From Streptococcus lactarius (GTDB lineage: Bacteria; Bacillota; Bacilli; Lactobacillales; Streptococcaceae), in the NCBI RefSeq assembly GCF_016642265.1, contig NZ_MRXX01000007.1, forward strand, positions 152,977 to 216,976: DNA of 64,000 nt, in the 5' to 3' direction. A program made the position numbers and the translations under genes. The notes below the pieces were generated by a model. It had not been told where the DNA came from. It saw nothing but the letters and a program-made list of their open reading frames with translations, and searched no databases. Below are positions 19,242 to 30,549 of the stretch, one piece after another. Each line of letters opens with the position of its first letter. Position 1 is the first letter of the stretch.

Positions 19242-22200
19242 TTATTTTTCATCTTCTTTTTTACGACGACCAAGTACAGCCACTCCAGCAAGTCCTGCAA
19301 CTGCTCCAAGAAGAGCTGATGTTACAGATGTTGTTTCACCAGTATTTGGAAGTGCTACAGATTCGCTGTGTTTTTGTGATCCACTTGCTGATTCTGATGT
19401 AGACAATGACTCTGAACCAGAAGCTGATTGACTCATTGAGTTAGAGTATGAACCACTAGCAGAAGTAGATCCTGATTGGCTCATTGAGTTAGAGTATGAA
19501 CCACTAGCAGATGTTGATCCTGATTGACTCATTGAGTTAGAGTATGAACCACTGCCAGATGTTGATCCTGATTGGCTCATTGAGTTAGAGTATGAACCGC
19601 TACCAGATGTTGATCCTGATTGTGATTGACTCACTGAAACTGAAGTACTTACTGAGGTCGAAGTTGATTCAGATGCTGACACTGATTGACTTACTGAGGT
19701 CGAAGTTGATTCAGATGCTGATACTGATTGACTTACTGAGGTCGAAGTTGATTCAGACGCTGATACTGATTGACTTACTGAGGTTGAAGTTGATTCAGAT
19801 GCTGATACTGATTGACTTACTGAGGTTGAAGTTGATTCAGACGCTGATACTGATTGACTTACTGAGGTTGAAGCTGATTCAGACGCTGATACTGATTGAC
19901 TTACTGAGGTTGAAGCTGATTCAGATGCTGATACTGATTGACTTGCTGATACTGAAGCTGATACTGAAACTGATTCAGACACTGATACTGAAGCTGATTC
20001 AGACGCTGACGCTGATTGGCTTGCTGATGCTGAAGCCGATTCAGATACTGACGCACTTGTTGATTCAGATACTGAGGCACTCGTTGATTCAGATAATGAT
20101 GCACTTGCTGATTCAGATGTCGATGCACTCTCTGAGGCAGATGTTGACGCACTTGCTGACTCAGATACTGACGTACTTGCTGACTCAGATGTTGACGCAC
20201 TTGCTGACTCAGATACTGACGTACTTGCTGACTCAGATGTTGACGCACTTGCTGATTCTGATGTTGACGCACTTGCTGACTCAGATGTTGATGCTGACTC
20301 AGACGCTGATGCTGATACAGATTCTGATGTGCTTGCTGACTCAGATGCTGATAATGATGCTGACTCTGATGCAGATAATGATGTTGAAGCTGACTCAGAT
20401 GCTGATAATGATGCTGATTCTGATGTTGATGCACTTGCTGACTCAGATGTTGATGCTGACTCAGACGCTGATGCTGATACAGATTCTGATGTGCTTGCTG
20501 ACTCAGATACACTTGCTGATTCAACTTCTGATTGGCTCAATGAAGCAGATGCTGATTCTGATGCAGATTTAGAAGCTGATGTTGTATCAGATTGAGATTG
20601 TGACACTGATTGTGACTTAGAAACAACCTCTGATTGTGATACAGATTGTGACTTAGACACTACTTCTGACTGCGATACTGATTGTGACTTAGACACTGCT
20701 TCTGACTGTGATACTGATTGTGATTTAGATACAGCTTCTGACTGTGACACAGATTGTGACTTAGACACTACTTCTGACTGCGATACTGATTGTGACTTAG
20801 ATGCTACTTCTGACTGCGATACTGATTGTGACTTAGATGCTACTTCTGACTGCGATACTGATTGTGATTTAGACACTACTTCTGAAAGTGATTGTGATTT
20901 TGAAGCAGAGTTTGAGAATGATTGTGATTGAGATGCAGACTCAGAATCACCCAATTTCTCGAAGTAATAGTTCACATCAGTTGATGGTTTAATCGCAGTT
21001 GGAATTGAGTAGTTGTTAGAGAATGATGAATAACCCTTCAAATTAGAGTATACTTTACCATTTGGTGCTGTTGGGTCATTCGCAACAGATCCTTCTGCTT
21101 GGATTTCTGGAACTTTACCAGCAATGACGTTATAACTGTTATTACCAGCTCCGGCAGGTGTCAATGATGTGCTTGGAGCACCTTTGAATGGACGTGGATA
21201 AGTATGTAGAGTTCCGTCCATTTGTTTATAAGTATCTGTCTCAGTAGCAGACTGCCAACCAGTGATAATGAGTGATTTACTTCCAGCTGTTTCGTTGACT
21301 TCAATATAGTAGTCACCATTTTTGCTGTTTACTTTTGTAACTTTAGTCTCATCAGCCTTCCACTCTTCACCAGCCTTATTCACTTTACTTGTGTAGATGA
21401 GTGTGTACTTAGATACATCTTCAGTACCAATATCAGATGTAGCAAAATTGTTCACTTGAGATGGATCAAGAGCGTAGAATTTCGTTACAGTCGAACCATT
21501 TGTATCCACGATTTCAGAAATACGTTTCACGTAGTAATGGTTAGCTCCACCTTGAAGTTCAACCAATTTTTGACCAACAACACCTTTACCAAGGACACCA
21601 GATGTTTTTTGAGTAGAATCTGTTGTAGCAGCTACATGCTTGTAACCAGGGATATCACGGTTGTTTGAAGCTGTAAATTGTTGTCCTGCAAGACCTGTTT
21701 GTGTGTAGCTTGCTAGATCTGTTTCAGTTCCAGTAGGTTTGTAAAGTTGACCTGGAGTAGAACTTCCTTGAATAAGCTTATAGTGAGTTGTTTGATCAAC
21801 TGTTGCATAAGGAACAGAAGTTTGAACGTTTTGTTTGTCTTCGTTTTCATTACCTGGGTAGTTGGTATCACGAATTTGAAGTGTTTCATACTCAAGTTTC
21901 GCATTTACCAATGAGAAGGTCACGTTACCTGGATCAGTTCCGTTAGCACCTGTGTATGTTAAGGTATTGGTTACATCAGAGTTGTTATTAGTGATGTAGC
22001 TTGGAAGTGAGATGTTGCTTTCACCAGCATGGATGGTACGTGTGAAGACTTCTGAACCATCAGATTTCTTCACAATACGCAAGTGAACATCTGGATTAGC
22101 TGAAAGGCTACCAGTGATGGCAGAACGATCTACTGCAAGAGTAGCATAGTAGTCAAAGTTTGTTTTCGCCCCAGTTGAATGATCTGTTTTAAGGAATTGC

Positions 22201-23237
22201 CATACACCGAAAGTGAAACGATTAGCGTTTGGATCTAAAGCATAACCAGATTTGCTGAAGGCAGTATCTTCAATTGTTGCGCCGTTTGCATCTGTAATAA
22301 CTGGAGTTGTCGTTCCATTAGTTCTTGTTGAAATTGGTGCCAACTGTGCAGTAACTGCTGGAGCACCATCTACAGTAGCATTTCCGGTAAAGCCTGCTGC
22401 AGTCAAGGTTGCCATCATGTCATCTACTGACTTGCTCAAACGTTCGCGTTGATCCGCATATGATTGAGCAGAAGCATTGGCATTGATCAAGCTGTTGCTT
22501 GCTGTCAATTCTGTTTGAACTTTAGCAATTGCGGCATCAAGAGCTGCTTTCTTTTCAGGGACTGAAACTGTCGCTGAGTAGTCGCTTGCGATCTTGTTCA
22601 ACAAGACTGCTTCTGAAGCATTTTGTTCCAAAACAACTTTGTCTTCAGCCTTTACAGGTGCAGTAGTTTCTGAAGCAGATTCAGATCCAGCTACTACAGC
22701 TGATTCACTAGAAGCTGTTGAAACTTCTGTTGAAGCATGTTCCTTCAATGAAGCTGAGTGAGAAGCGGATACACTAACAGAAGTTGAAGCGCTCGCTGAA
22801 GCAGAAGCACTTGCTGATTCTGTTGTAGATTCAGTAGTTGATTCTGTAGTTGATTCAGATTGAGATTCAGTTGTTGAAGTTGTACCAAGGACTGTACTTC
22901 CTTGCTCTACAAGTGCTTGGCTAGAAAGCTCAGAAGCAGTCGCTACGTCTGATCCAGTTTCATCAGCCTTTGCAGTGTTGGCAACTGTAGCTGCACCAAA
23001 AATAGCACCTGCTGCTACAATTCCTTTCAACAAGCCACGACTAGTCATTTCTGTAGCAGAAACTTCGTCTTCACGAACTTCAGCCACGACAGTCTTTTCA
23101 ACTTGACCACGGATCACTTTCAAAAGGCCAAAGTTAGAAGTAGCCGCGCGCAACCAGTTTTTACCTGATTTAATCAATTTAAAACGAGTTACACGATCGG
23201 TTTCACGGAATTCACCGTTTGAACGTTTAAAAAACAT
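19242..23237 (-). CDS. Serine-rich repeat adhesin A (SRRP, LPNTG anchor)
   Basis: This 1331-aa SRRP is the first of the three to be transcribed. The signal region spans about residues 1-92 ([13 protein letters not shown], then a hydrophobic stretch ending AKADE). SRR1 runs to about 195. The binding region (about 195-760) begins with a helical segment ([10 protein letters not shown] to about 310) closely similar to SRRP-C. A beta-rich head follows with [37 protein letters not shown] and [12 protein letters not shown]2 (about 765-1290) is a mosaic of [33 protein letters not shown] and [12 protein letters not shown] repeats. LPNTGE, a hydrophobic segment and GRRKKEDEK form the sortase anchor. 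It should be glycosylated by Gtf enzymes and exported by the accessory Sec system. The helical-plus-beta layout recalls Fap1. The ligand cannot be inferred. Confidence 0.93.
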   Translation of the reverse strand: MFFKRSNGEFRETDRVTRFKLIKSGKNWLRAATSNFGLLKVIRGQVEKTVVAEVREDEVSATEMTSRGLLKGIVAAGAIFGAATVANTAKADETGSDVATASELSSQALVEQGSTVLGTTSTTESQSESTTESTTESTTESASASASASASTSVSVSASHSASLKEHASTEVSTASSESAVVAGSESASETTAPVKAEDKVVLEQNASEAVLLNKIASDYSATVSVPEKKAALDAAIAKVQTELTASNSLINANASAQSYADQRERLSKSVDDMMATLTAAGFTGNATVDGAPAVTAQLAPISTRTNGTTTPVITDANGATIEDTAFSKSGYALDPNANRFTFGVWQFLKTDHSTGAKTNFDYYATLAVDRSAITGSLSANPDVHLRIVKKSDGSEVFTRTIHAGESNISLPSYITNNNSDVTNTLTYTGANGTDPGNVTFSLVNAKLEYETLQIRDTNYPGNENEDKQNVQTSVPYATVDQTTHYKLIQGSSTPGQLYKPTGTETDLASYTQTGLAGQQFTASNNRDIPGYKHVAATTDSTQKTSGVLGKGVVGQKLVELQGGANHYYVKRISEIVDTNGSTVTKFYALDPSQVNNFATSDIGTEDVSKYTLIYTSKVNKAGEEWKADETKVTKVNSKNGDYYIEVNETAGSKSLIITGWQSATETDTYKQMDGTLHTYPRPFKGAPSTSLTPAGAGNNSYNVIAGKVPEIQAEGSVANDPTAPNGKVYSNLKGYSSFSNNYSIPTAIKPSTDVNYYFEKLGDSESASQSQSFSNSASKSQSLSEVVSKSQSVSQSEVASKSQSVSQSEVASKSQSVSQSEVVSKSQSVSQSEAVSKSQSVSQSEAVSKSQSVSQSEVVSKSQSVSQSEVVSKSQSVSQSQSDTTSASKSASESASASLSQSEVESASVSESASTSESVSASASESASTSESASASTSESASLSASESASTSLSASESASLSASESASTSESVSASASESASTSESASASTSESASASTSESASTSVSESASASTSESASTSVSESASASTSASESASTSESASASLSESTSASVSESTSASVSESASASASQSASASESASVSVSESVSVSASVSASQSVSASESASTSVSQSVSASESASTSVSQSVSASESTSTSVSQSVSASESTSTSVSQSVSASESTSTSVSQSVSASESTSTSVSQSVSASESTSTSVSTSVSVSQSQSGSTSGSGSYSNSMSQSGSTSGSGSYSNSMSQSGSTSASGSYSNSMSQSGSTSASGSYSNSMSQSASGSESLSTSESASGSQKHSESVALPNTGETTSVTSALLGAVAGLAGVAVLGRRKKEDEK
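19390..20950 (-). repeat. SRR2 mosaic repeats of SRRP-A
   Basis: There are several consecutive repeat families. A block of roughly 60-bp units encodes [16 protein letters not shown] (19430-19620). A 54-bp series encodes [14 protein letters not shown] (19640-19950). A SESAS region follows (19950-20560). Near the head there is a run encoding [11 protein letters not shown] (20590-20900). Each block looks independently amplified. Confidence 0.88.
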
Positions 23238-23272
23238 GTTGTCTCCTTATTTACATTTTTTATTGCCCTACT

Positions 23273-23301
23273 ATTATAGACTACCATGGAGGTTTTTGGA
23301 A
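23273..23301 (-). promoter_or_regulatory. SRRP-A promoter
   Basis: On the minus strand, TATAAT (23273-23278) has a weak TTCCAA 17 nt upstream (23296-23301). The ribosome binding site AAGGAG precedes the ATG at 23237. Confidence 0.55.
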
Positions 23302-23433
23302 GCAATTATCATTAGTTATTGCTATTTTTTTATAATCTTACCTTTAATTAGTAATGAAATCGCTTTCATAGTAGTATTTTTGTCAAACCGGGGCAAATTT
23401 TTGAAAAAAATGAGCTTTTTAACGAACGAAAAA

Positions 23434-23462
23434 AAGGACTGGAAAACTAATTTCCAATCCCT
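23434..23462 (-). terminator. Terminator of gltX
   Basis: The imperfect stem AAGGACTGGAAA/TTTCCAATCCCTT is followed by a T-run on the minus strand, 35 nt after the gltX stop. Confidence 0.7.
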
Positions 23463-23496
23463 TATAAACTACATACAAATCCCGGTATAGAGAGGC

Positions 23497-24954
23497 TTAA
23501 GCAATCTTCTTCAACATCCGTTCAATGTGCTCAATTGATTTTTCACGGCCAAGTAAGAAAATGGTTTCTGGCAATTCTGGACCATGCATTTCTCCAGAAA
23601 CTGCAATCCGAATTGGCATAAAGAGGTTCTTCCCTTTGATGCCTGTTTCTTTTTGAACCGCTTTGATTTGTGGGAAGATATTTTCAACCACAAACTCATC
23701 ATCTGACATAGCTTCGAGTCTCGCTTTGAAAGATTCCAATACTGTTGGGACTGTTTCAGCTGCCATGACTTCTTTTTCTGCATCTGTCAACTCTGGAAAG
23801 TCTGCAAAGAAGAGGTCAGTTAATGGAACGATTTCATCGACCGATTTCATTTGTGGCTTGTAGAGTTCTACAAACTTCTCAGCCTTGTCTGTTAAACGAC
23901 CTGCTTTTTCTAAGAATGGTTTAGCCATTGCGACGATTGTTTCAAGATCTGCATTCTTGATGTAGTCATTGCTCATCCAATCCAATTTCTTTTGGTCAAA
24001 GGCTGCAGGAGATTTGCTGAGACGATGTTCATCAAAGAGTTTGATGAGTTCTTCACGAGAGAAGATTTCATCTTCCCCACCAGGGTTCCAACCAAGAAGA
24101 GCGATAAAGTTAAAGACCGCTTCTGGAAGATACCCTTTTTTACGGTAGTCTTCGATAAATTGAAGGGTATTCGTATCCCGTTTGGATAACTTCTTACCTG
24201 TTTCAGAGTTAATGATCAAAGTCATGTGACCAAACTCAGGAGCTTCCCATCCAAGTGCTTCATAAACCATCAATTGTTTTGGTGTATTAGCGATGTGATC
24301 ATCTCCACGAATAACATGAGAAATCTTCATTTCATGGTCATCGATGACGACGGCAAAGTTGTAAGTTGGATAGCCATCTTTCTTTTGGATAACCCAATCA
24401 CCACCGACATTAGCCCCTTCAAACTCAATATCGCCCTTAACAATGTCATGCCACTTGTAGATACCAGCTTCATTGACCACCAAACGAACAGTCGGAACAA
24501 TCCCCGCTGCTTCGCGTTCTGCTACATAGGCTGCCTTTTCCTCTTCGCTCATTCCGAGGTATTCATTGACATAGCGAGGTGTTTCTCCAGCTGCTTCTTG
24601 GCGTTCACGTTCTGCTGCCAATTCTTCTTCTGTTACATAAGATTTATAGGCTTTCCCTTCCGCCAAGAGTTGATCAATGTATTTTTGGTAAAGTGGCAAC
24701 CGTTCTGATTGGCGATAGTTTTCGTGTGTTTCAGGACTTTCATCCCAATCCATCCCCAACCAACGAAGGTTTTCAAGCTGTGAACGTTCCCCGTCTTCGA
24801 CGTGGCGCTTGCGGTCCGTATCTTCAATCCGAATAATAAAGGTACCGCCATAATGACGTGCATAAAGGTAGTTAAACAATGCAGTACGCGCATTTCCGAT
24901 GTGTAATAATCCCGTTGGACTTGGTGCATAACGCACACGAATATCTTTTGCCAT
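23497..24954 (-). CDS. gltX: Glutamyl-tRNA synthetase
   Basis: This cytosolic class I aminoacyl-tRNA synthetase (485 aa) charges tRNA-Glu; in Firmicutes it usually also mischarges tRNA-Gln for the amidotransferase route. The HIGH-type motif HIGNARTAL is at about residue 18 and the KMSKS-type motif KLSKRD is at about residue 255. The C-terminal helical anticodon-binding region is complete. The length matches the family. The gene is transcribed from an extended -10 at 25010 and ends in its own terminator, so it is a core gene next to the SRRP locus and not part of it. Confidence 0.97.
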   Translation of the reverse strand: MAKDIRVRYAPSPTGLLHIGNARTALFNYLYARHYGGTFIIRIEDTDRKRHVEDGERSQLENLRWLGMDWDESPETHENYRQSERLPLYQKYIDQLLAEGKAYKSYVTEEELAAERERQEAAGETPRYVNEYLGMSEEEKAAYVAEREAAGIVPTVRLVVNEAGIYKWHDIVKGDIEFEGANVGGDWVIQKKDGYPTYNFAVVIDDHEMKISHVIRGDDHIANTPKQLMVYEALGWEAPEFGHMTLIINSETGKKLSKRDTNTLQFIEDYRKKGYLPEAVFNFIALLGWNPGGEDEIFSREELIKLFDEHRLSKSPAAFDQKKLDWMSNDYIKNADLETIVAMAKPFLEKAGRLTDKAEKFVELYKPQMKSVDEIVPLTDLFFADFPELTDAEKEVMAAETVPTVLESFKARLEAMSDDEFVVENIFPQIKAVQKETGIKGKNLFMPIRIAVSGEMHGPELPETIFLLGREKSIEHIERMLKKIA

Positions 24955-25009
24955 GTTTCTCTCCTATAATCTTGTTCGCTATCACTAGCGCATTTATTCA
25001 ATCGTTCTT

Positions 25010-25015
25010 ATTATA
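25010..25015 (-). promoter_or_regulatory. gltX promoter (extended -10)
   Basis: TGGTATAAT on the minus strand lies about 55 nt upstream of the gltX ATG. No good -35 is visible. Confidence 0.65.
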
Positions 25016-25160
25016 CCACAAAGACAGCCAGACTAAAATGAATAAGTGACCTTTTAGAAAGTCCTTGCTGATTCAGAACCCTATAGAGTAACATACAAGC
25101 CCCTCTACCTTCTCAGTATGGAACACCTCATCACGGAGGACCTTATCACGCGCCCCGCAA

Positions 25161-25203
25161 AAAAGGGACCGAGAGCTATTTTGAAAATAGATCTTAGTCC
25201 CCC
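25161..25203 (-). terminator. Terminator of butA
   Basis: A long hairpin (GGGAC...CTATTTT/AAAATAG...GTCCC) is followed on the minus strand by TTTTTT. It lies about 45 nt after the butA stop. The rest of 25016-25247 holds no recognisable gene. Confidence 0.8.
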
Positions 25204-25247
25204 ATTCGCCTGGATCCTCTTCAAGCGAACTAGCTATTCTTTATTGA

Positions 25248-26057
<810 letters not shown>

Positions 26058-26195
26058 CTAACTCACCATACAACAAAAAATCATTTTCACGATTTCGCTA
26101 TCATTCTAAAACTTTGTGAAGAAAAAGTCAAGCAAAATCCTTGACTTTTATAGGTAAATAGATTAGGAAAAATTAATTCCCTTTGTTGCACCAAA

Positions 26196-26250
26196 AAAGC
26201 AGGATAGAAACCTGCTTGCATTCAAGCGCTTCTATCCTGCTCCCTTTTTT
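26196..26250 (-). terminator. Hairpin terminator downstream of estA repeats
   Basis: The stem AGCAGGATAGAA/TTCTATCCTGCT is flanked by A- and T-runs, so it could act in both directions. It closes the intergenic 26013-26388, which otherwise contains only the repeat boxes described next. Confidence 0.75.
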
Positions 26251-26391
26251 GACTGTATCCGCTGCGCCCTTTGTATCTTATTAAACGAACACGCCCTAAA
26301 TGCTGTGTGAAAAAGATAAATTCTCTTGTGAGCATCGCTCTCTGCGACAATTTCCTTTTTTCACTTTGCATTTTACGGGCTTTGTATCTTA
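26251..26391 (-). repeat. Intergenic hairpin repeat, two boxes, overlapping the estA stop codon
   Basis: Read on the minus strand: TAAGATACAAAG (its TAA is the estA stop, 26389-26391), then an imperfect hairpin of about 90 nt with inverted ends GCCCGTAAAATGC and GCATTTAGGGC (26291-26380), then a second TAAGATACAAAG box (26269-26280) followed by GGGCGCAGCGGATACAGTC (26250-26268). The same arrangement is at 30311-30549, and a related hairpin is at 63680-63835. Confidence 0.8.
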
Positions 26392-27171
26392 GTTTAACCG
26401 TTCTTCTAGTTCAAAGTCGATTGGTAGGGTTTGTAAGAAGTGCTCCAACTCCCGTTCCCAGTAGAACCATTCGTGCTTGCCTGGGCTGTGGCTATAAGTG
26501 ACATCCAAGCCCAATTTTCCCAATTCCTTAGCCTCAAATTGATTGGCTTCATAGAGAAAGTCCTGCTCTCCACACCAGATCCAAAGCTTGGTCTTTTTAT
26601 CGGAGAACTTCTTAGTAACCGACTCCAGTGAGTAGGGACTCGTCGTCCAATCGTTTACCTCTCCAAAGATTCCCTTCCAAAAGGCCGGCTTTTCTAGATC
26701 ATTCTTTTCAAAGGTCATCCCATGGAAACTCAGAGCTCCAGAAAAACTCGCCGCATGAGAGAAGCGATTGGTCTTGAGGGCCAAGAGCATCGAACCGTAG
26801 CCTCCCATCGACAAGCCTGCGATAAAAGTTTTCTCCCGTTTCTTGGTCATATTGGGAAAGAAGCGGGCTAATGTCTCTGGCAATTCCTTCGCAATGGCCG
26901 TGTAATAGTTGTATCCATACTGCGTATCTGTGTAAAAACCATTATTGGTATTGGGTAGGACCACGATCAGATTGGTATTTCGCAAAATGCGCTCCACATG
27001 GGTTCGCTTCAGCCAAGAATGATGATTGCCGTTCATTCCGTGTAAGAGATAAAGAACTGGAATATCCGTATCTGCTGGATTTTCCACGCGCGACGCATCA
27101 GGATAAAGAACGGACACGCCCCACTCCATCTTCAAGGCCTCTGAATAATACTCAATCTGCATAACTGCCAT
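26389..27171 (-). CDS. estA: Tributyrin-type esterase (alpha/beta hydrolase)
   Basis: This is a 260-aa serine esterase of the EstA/esterase D-like family, which cleaves short-chain acyl esters; the pneumococcal homologue is a characterised tributyrin esterase. The elbow GLSMGG (about residue 115), the oxyanion-region [12 protein letters not shown] and the late catalytic His in PGKHEWFYW are visible. I start it at the ATG giving MAVMQIEYY, preceded by GAGGAAACC, rather than at a Met 10 codons upstream. It lies 70 nt downstream of rnjB with no terminator between them, so the two are probably cotranscribed. Its stop codon lies inside an intergenic repeat box. Confidence 0.9.
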   Translation of the reverse strand: MAVMQIEYYSEALKMEWGVSVLYPDASRVENPADTDIPVLYLLHGMNGNHHSWLKRTHVERILRNTNLIVVLPNTNNGFYTDTQYGYNYYTAIAKELPETLARFFPNMTKKREKTFIAGLSMGGYGSMLLALKTNRFSHAASFSGALSFHGMTFEKNDLEKPAFWKGIFGEVNDWTTSPYSLESVTKKFSDKKTKLWIWCGEQDFLYEANQFEAKELGKLGLDVTYSHSPGKHEWFYWERELEHFLQTLPIDFELEERLN

Positions 27172-27241
27172 AGGGTTTCCTCTTTCTATGTTTAAAAACA
27201 CTCGGCAAGCCTCTGGCCGCCAAGCGTTTTGATTTCTTTTA

Positions 27242-28900
27242 TTATTTCACTTCCATCACGACTGGTAAAATCGCTGGACGACATTTGGTCTGTTCAAATA
27301 AGAATTTAGACAAATGATCACGTACCAATCCTTTTAATTCACCCCAGTCAAAGCTGTCCTGTGCTAGGTAGTCTTCAACGCTTTGGTTGACCAATTCGCA
27401 ACTTTCACGGAGAATATCCCGGCTCTTCTTGACATAGACAAATCCACGAGTGTGCACATGCGCTTTGGCAATAATCTTCTTTTCTTTGCGGTTTACCGTA
27501 ATGGCTACAATAAAGATTCCATCTTCTGACAAAACTTTGCGGTCACGAAGGACGATATTGCCCACATCCCCAATGGCATTCCCATCGATCATGACATCTC
27601 CAGCTGAGATGCTCCCTGCAGGGACGAAATCTCCCTTTTCATACTCCATGACTGTACCACGCTTTGGAATGAAGATATTTTCAGGCAAAATCCCAACTTC
27701 CATGGCAATCCGCGCATGGGCATCTAACTCCCGGTACTCTCCTTGAATTGGGAAGAGATACTTCGGACGAAGCAGATTGATCATCAACTGCAAATCCCGC
27801 GCATTTCCATGACCAGACACGCGCAAGCTAGACGTAATCAATTTAACAATCCCACCTGCTTGGTAAACCATATTTTCCACACGAGCCACCACGGCTTCTT
27901 TGGCAATAGAAGGTGTTGTAACGATGTAGACCAAGTCCCCATCTTTGATTTCCACATACCGGTGACGACCAATTGACATCTTGCGCAACCCATTAATGGG
28001 CTCACCCATCCGGCCTGTTTCCAAAATGATCAATTCATGATCCTCAAACCGGCTCATTTCTTTCGGCTTGATCAAGAGTTTTTCATTGGCAAGAGATAGT
28101 TTGTTGAGGCGAATAGCTGTCCGGACGATGTTTTCCACATCAAACCCTGTCAAGACGACACGGCGCCCAGTCTCAGCTGCGGCATCAAAGACCTGCTGGA
28201 TCCGAGAAAGGTTGCTGGCAACGGCTGCTACGATGACACGCCCATCCCAGTTGGCAATCGTATCTAAGATTTCATCGCCGACTTCTTGCTCACTAGCGAC
28301 CTGTACCTTGCTATCCGCATTGGCCGAATCACTCAAAAGCGCAAGAACCCCTTCACGCCCGATTTCAGCTAGACGAGCAAAGTCTGTTGCGTAAGACTCA
28401 CTCGCTGTTTGGTCAAATTTAAAGTCGCCTGTATAGACGATATTTCCCTCAGAAGTTCCAATGACAACACCGATACTTTCAGGAATGGAGTGGGTCGTTT
28501 GAAAGAAGGACACAACCGCATCTCCAAATTCAATCTCAGAATTTTGATCAATCACATGGAAGTCATTGTATTTCTTAACACTATCATTTCCTTTGACAAA
28601 GAGCTTGGCCAACTCAATCGTCAGCTCCGTTCCAAACACAGGAACTTTTGCCTCAGCCAAAAGGTAAGGCAAGGCACCGATGGCGTCCGCATGCCCATGG
28701 GTTAAGAAAACGCCTGCAATACGGTCTTTGTTTTCAAAAAGATAATCCATATTGGGGATGACAACGTCCACCCCAAGTTGTTCATTTTCTGGATACTTCA
28801 GTCCTGCATCCAAGACAAAAATTGAATCGTTTACTTCAGCGATGTAGAGATTTTTCCCATTTTCTCGAACACCACCGAGAGTGACTAATTTAATACTCAC
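27242..28900 (-). CDS. rnjB: Ribonuclease J2
   Basis: This metallo-beta-lactamase/beta-CASP ribonuclease (552 aa) forms the RNase J1/J2 complex in mRNA decay and processing. The metal motif reads THGHADAIG at about residue 73, where active RNase J1 enzymes have HGHEDHIGG. The missing second-shell Glu/His pair is the usual mark of streptococcal J2, which has little activity of its own and acts with J1. Later beta-CASP motifs include SGHGNARDL at about residue 360. The length is normal. A strong promoter lies at 28995-29023, giving a leader of about 90 nt, with estA downstream. Confidence 0.93.
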   Translation of the reverse strand: MSIKLVTLGGVRENGKNLYIAEVNDSIFVLDAGLKYPENEQLGVDVVIPNMDYLFENKDRIAGVFLTHGHADAIGALPYLLAEAKVPVFGTELTIELAKLFVKGNDSVKKYNDFHVIDQNSEIEFGDAVVSFFQTTHSIPESIGVVIGTSEGNIVYTGDFKFDQTASESYATDFARLAEIGREGVLALLSDSANADSKVQVASEQEVGDEILDTIANWDGRVIVAAVASNLSRIQQVFDAAAETGRRVVLTGFDVENIVRTAIRLNKLSLANEKLLIKPKEMSRFEDHELIILETGRMGEPINGLRKMSIGRHRYVEIKDGDLVYIVTTPSIAKEAVVARVENMVYQAGGIVKLITSSLRVSGHGNARDLQLMINLLRPKYLFPIQGEYRELDAHARIAMEVGILPENIFIPKRGTVMEYEKGDFVPAGSISAGDVMIDGNAIGDVGNIVLRDRKVLSEDGIFIVAITVNRKEKKIIAKAHVHTRGFVYVKKSRDILRESCELVNQSVEDYLAQDSFDWGELKGLVRDHLSKFLFEQTKCRPAILPVVMEVK

Positions 28901-28994
28901 TGTTTTCTCCTTTAATTGATAGATTTTTTAATACTTACGGTCCTTGGCTGCCCAAGTCGAATTACAGCTTTGCAAATTCTTGCATATCTATTCT

Positions 28995-29023
28995 ATTATA
29001 CAATTTTTTTCTGTTTTTTTCAA
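28995..29023 (-). promoter_or_regulatory. rnjB promoter
   Basis: On the minus strand, TTGAAA (29018-29023) and TATAAT (28995-29000) are separated by exactly 17 nt, about 90 nt upstream of the rnjB start. Confidence 0.8.
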
Positions 29024-29038
29024 AAACACGCCCTAGCA

Positions 29039-29077
29039 AAAAGCCTCCTCATCTGAACCAGATGAGAAGGCTTCTAG
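29039..29077 (-). terminator. Terminator after the 180-aa gene
   Basis: The stem AGAAGCCTTCTCATCTG/CAGATGAGGAGGCT (imperfect) ends in TTTTT on the minus strand. It lies 30 nt after the stop of the gene at 29106. Confidence 0.85.
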
Positions 29078-29105
29078 GCGCCTATCTTTAGGGGGAAAAG
29101 ACCCT

Positions 29106-29648
29106 CTAAAGATGATAATCCCCCCGCTTATTTTCAATGATTCGCATCGCAGCCTTGATCACATGAAACTTACTGAGCAATTCCTCAAGACGCTTAAAAT
29201 TGCGCTCACTCAATTGACCCGTCTTCACCGCTTGAGAGAGATGATAAAAGTCATCTAAATCATCCTCAATATTTTCAAACAGTTCCTTGGCTTCCTTGAG
29301 TCGGTAGCGATTGAGCAAATGGGTGAGATCCTTTTTAAAGTCAGAGACATTGCTTTCATGAATGTCTGTATAAGCCTCGTCTTCCTCACTGTTTTCCTGG
29401 TAGTTCACTGCCTTAAAGCAAGTGATAAATTCTCGGCTTTTGATGTTACAGACAAAGATGACACCATCACTCGATACATAAGTTTTTGTATCAGCAGGTT
29501 GGAGCACATCACTCTCATAAGGCGAGAGAGAGGGCAGGTGTTGATTGATCCAACGTTTCAGGTGTTGATCATCCACTCCAAAGCGCTCCAACGCTCTCTT
29601 TCTAAAATGATCTCTGCAACTGTAGTCTTGTGCATACGACAACCCCAT
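29106..29648 (-). CDS. 180-aa protein with DUF4258/RelE-like N-terminal half
   Basis: I do not recognise this protein by name. The first ~95 residues show a pattern reminiscent of DUF4258/BrnT-type members of the RelE/ParE fold: HFRKRALERFGV with a helix after it (residues 14-40), then two beta strands, TKTYVSSDGVIFV and SREFITCF (about 54-80). The remainder is acidic and then helical (ENIEDDLDDF; FKRLEELLSKF), possibly a separate partner-binding or RNA-binding part. The start codon follows AAAGGAGGTGAGAGG. No antitoxin-like gene adjoins it. It is instead preceded by a ~435-nt leader with a large structured RNA and a consensus promoter. A nuclease or toxin role is only an inference from fold resemblance. 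It could also be an RNA-binding regulator of its own leader. Confidence 0.7.
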   Translation of the reverse strand: MGLSYAQDYSCRDHFRKRALERFGVDDQHLKRWINQHLPSLSPYESDVLQPADTKTYVSSDGVIFVCNIKSREFITCFKAVNYQENSEEDEAYTDIHESNVSDFKKDLTHLLNRYRLKEAKELFENIEDDLDDFYHLSQAVKTGQLSERNFKRLEELLSKFHVIKAAMRIIENKRGDYHL

Positions 29649-29683
29649 CCTCTCACCTCCTTTTTGAGTTTGCGAATAGGAAG

Positions 29684-30083
29684 GGCCTCCAGTCTTACGG
29701 GACTAGAGGCCAGGTCTGTTTTTCCGACATGGTGCCATTAACCTTTCGGCTAATACAACAATGTTTTTTGACGTTTATTTCATGTAATAGTATTTTTGTA
29801 AAATACCAGAGGTTTTCTTTGCAATCCTACATTTCAATAAATGTTCGATTGGACACATTGAAGTTTGAAAACCTTCACAAAAGCTTCTACCAACTATTTC
29901 CACGTTTTCTCATATGATCCGACAAACTTAGCAGGCTTGCCCGACTGTCCAATCGATTCGATACACAGCCCAACGGCTCTTTTAGAAAAGAGCATCAACA
30001 AATGTCAGAAAAACAGACCTAAAACGAAGTAACCACTAATAATCTTGATCAGTCATGGTGACCAGTCCCTTCTTTATCCTTCT
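29684..30083 (-). ncRNA. Large structured leader RNA upstream of the DUF4258-like gene
   Basis: Between a consensus promoter and the 180-aa gene lies a leader with strong long-range pairing. An 18-bp closing stem, AGGTCTGTTTTTCTGACA (30003-30020) with its complement at 29712-29729, has one G-U pair. A nested perfect 10-bp helix pairs 29946-29955 with 29846-29855. Local hairpins include GCTCTTTTCTAAAAGAGC (about 29972-29989) and TTAGCCGAAAGGTTAA with a GNRA loop (about 29737-29752). Directly abutting the closing stem is an 11-bp hairpin GGCCTCTAGTC/GACTGGAGGCC (29684-29711). I checked by eye for hallmark motifs of RNase P, tmRNA, SRP RNA and T-box leaders and found none. It may be a cis-regulatory leader or a processed ncRNA. 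Confidence 0.65.
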
Positions 30084-30089
30084 ATTTAT

Positions 30090-30118
30090 ATTATACGTCT
30101 CCTTCTTCTCTTTAGCAA
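30090..30118 (-). promoter_or_regulatory. Promoter of the structured RNA and DUF4258-like gene
   Basis: On the minus strand, TTGCTA (30113-30118) and TATAAT (30090-30095) have a 17-nt spacer, giving a start near 30083. Confidence 0.78.
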
Positions 30119-30254
30119 GCGATTCCACCTGAAACTAGTTTCTATTTTTATACGGTTTTTTAAAGCACTATTTATAAGAGTTCTCCCTTTTATAAAGCAC
30201 CCCGTTCAATCCATATAGTATATTTATAAGCTATCATTTGTTTTTTAGAAAATA

Positions 30255-30316
30255 AAAAGGAAGTAGAACGACGAAGCATTCATAAATCATATTGCTTCTG
30301 TCCTACTCCCTATTTT
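30255..30316 (-). terminator. Terminator of the ABC transporter operon
   Basis: The long imperfect hairpin GGAAGTAGAACGACGAAGCA/TGCTTCTGTCCTACTCCC is bounded by A/T runs. It follows the repeat boxes downstream of the ABC ATPase. Confidence 0.6.
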
Positions 30317-30549
30317 GACTGTATCCGCTACGCCCTTTGTATCTTAGCAGAATGCGACAGGACGAAGGTGGATCGATACCATCCACCTGAGGAGTTAGTG
30401 AGTCGTGTAGGCAAGGTACCATAGTACTTGCCGTTACACGAATTGAACACGCCCTAAATGCTGTGTGAAAAAGATAAATTCTCTTGCGAGCATGGCTCAC
30501 TACAAGAATTTCCTATTTTCACCTTGCATTTTACGGGCTTTGTATCTTA
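30311..30549 (-). repeat. Intergenic hairpin repeat overlapping the ABC ATPase stop codon
   Basis: On the minus strand the ATPase stop TAA (30547-30549) begins the box TAAGATACAAAGCCCG, followed by an imperfect ~90-nt hairpin (30450-30539) almost identical to the one at estA. Then come GTGTTCAATTC, two strong short hairpins (GGCAAG...CTTGCC at 30412-30434 and GGTGGAT...ATCCACC at 30368-30388), and a second TAAGATACAAAGGGCG box (30331-30346) leading into the terminator. The architecture matches 26196-26391. Confidence 0.8.

Noticed and set aside
29684-30083. RNase P RNA, tmRNA, SRP RNA or a T-box as identity of the structured RNA
   Set aside because: I looked for characteristic sequences (for example GAGGAAAGTCC, the tmRNA 3' end, the GGAAGGAAGCAGC loop, the T-box GGTGG...CCGCG) and found none on either strand. 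This was by eye only.
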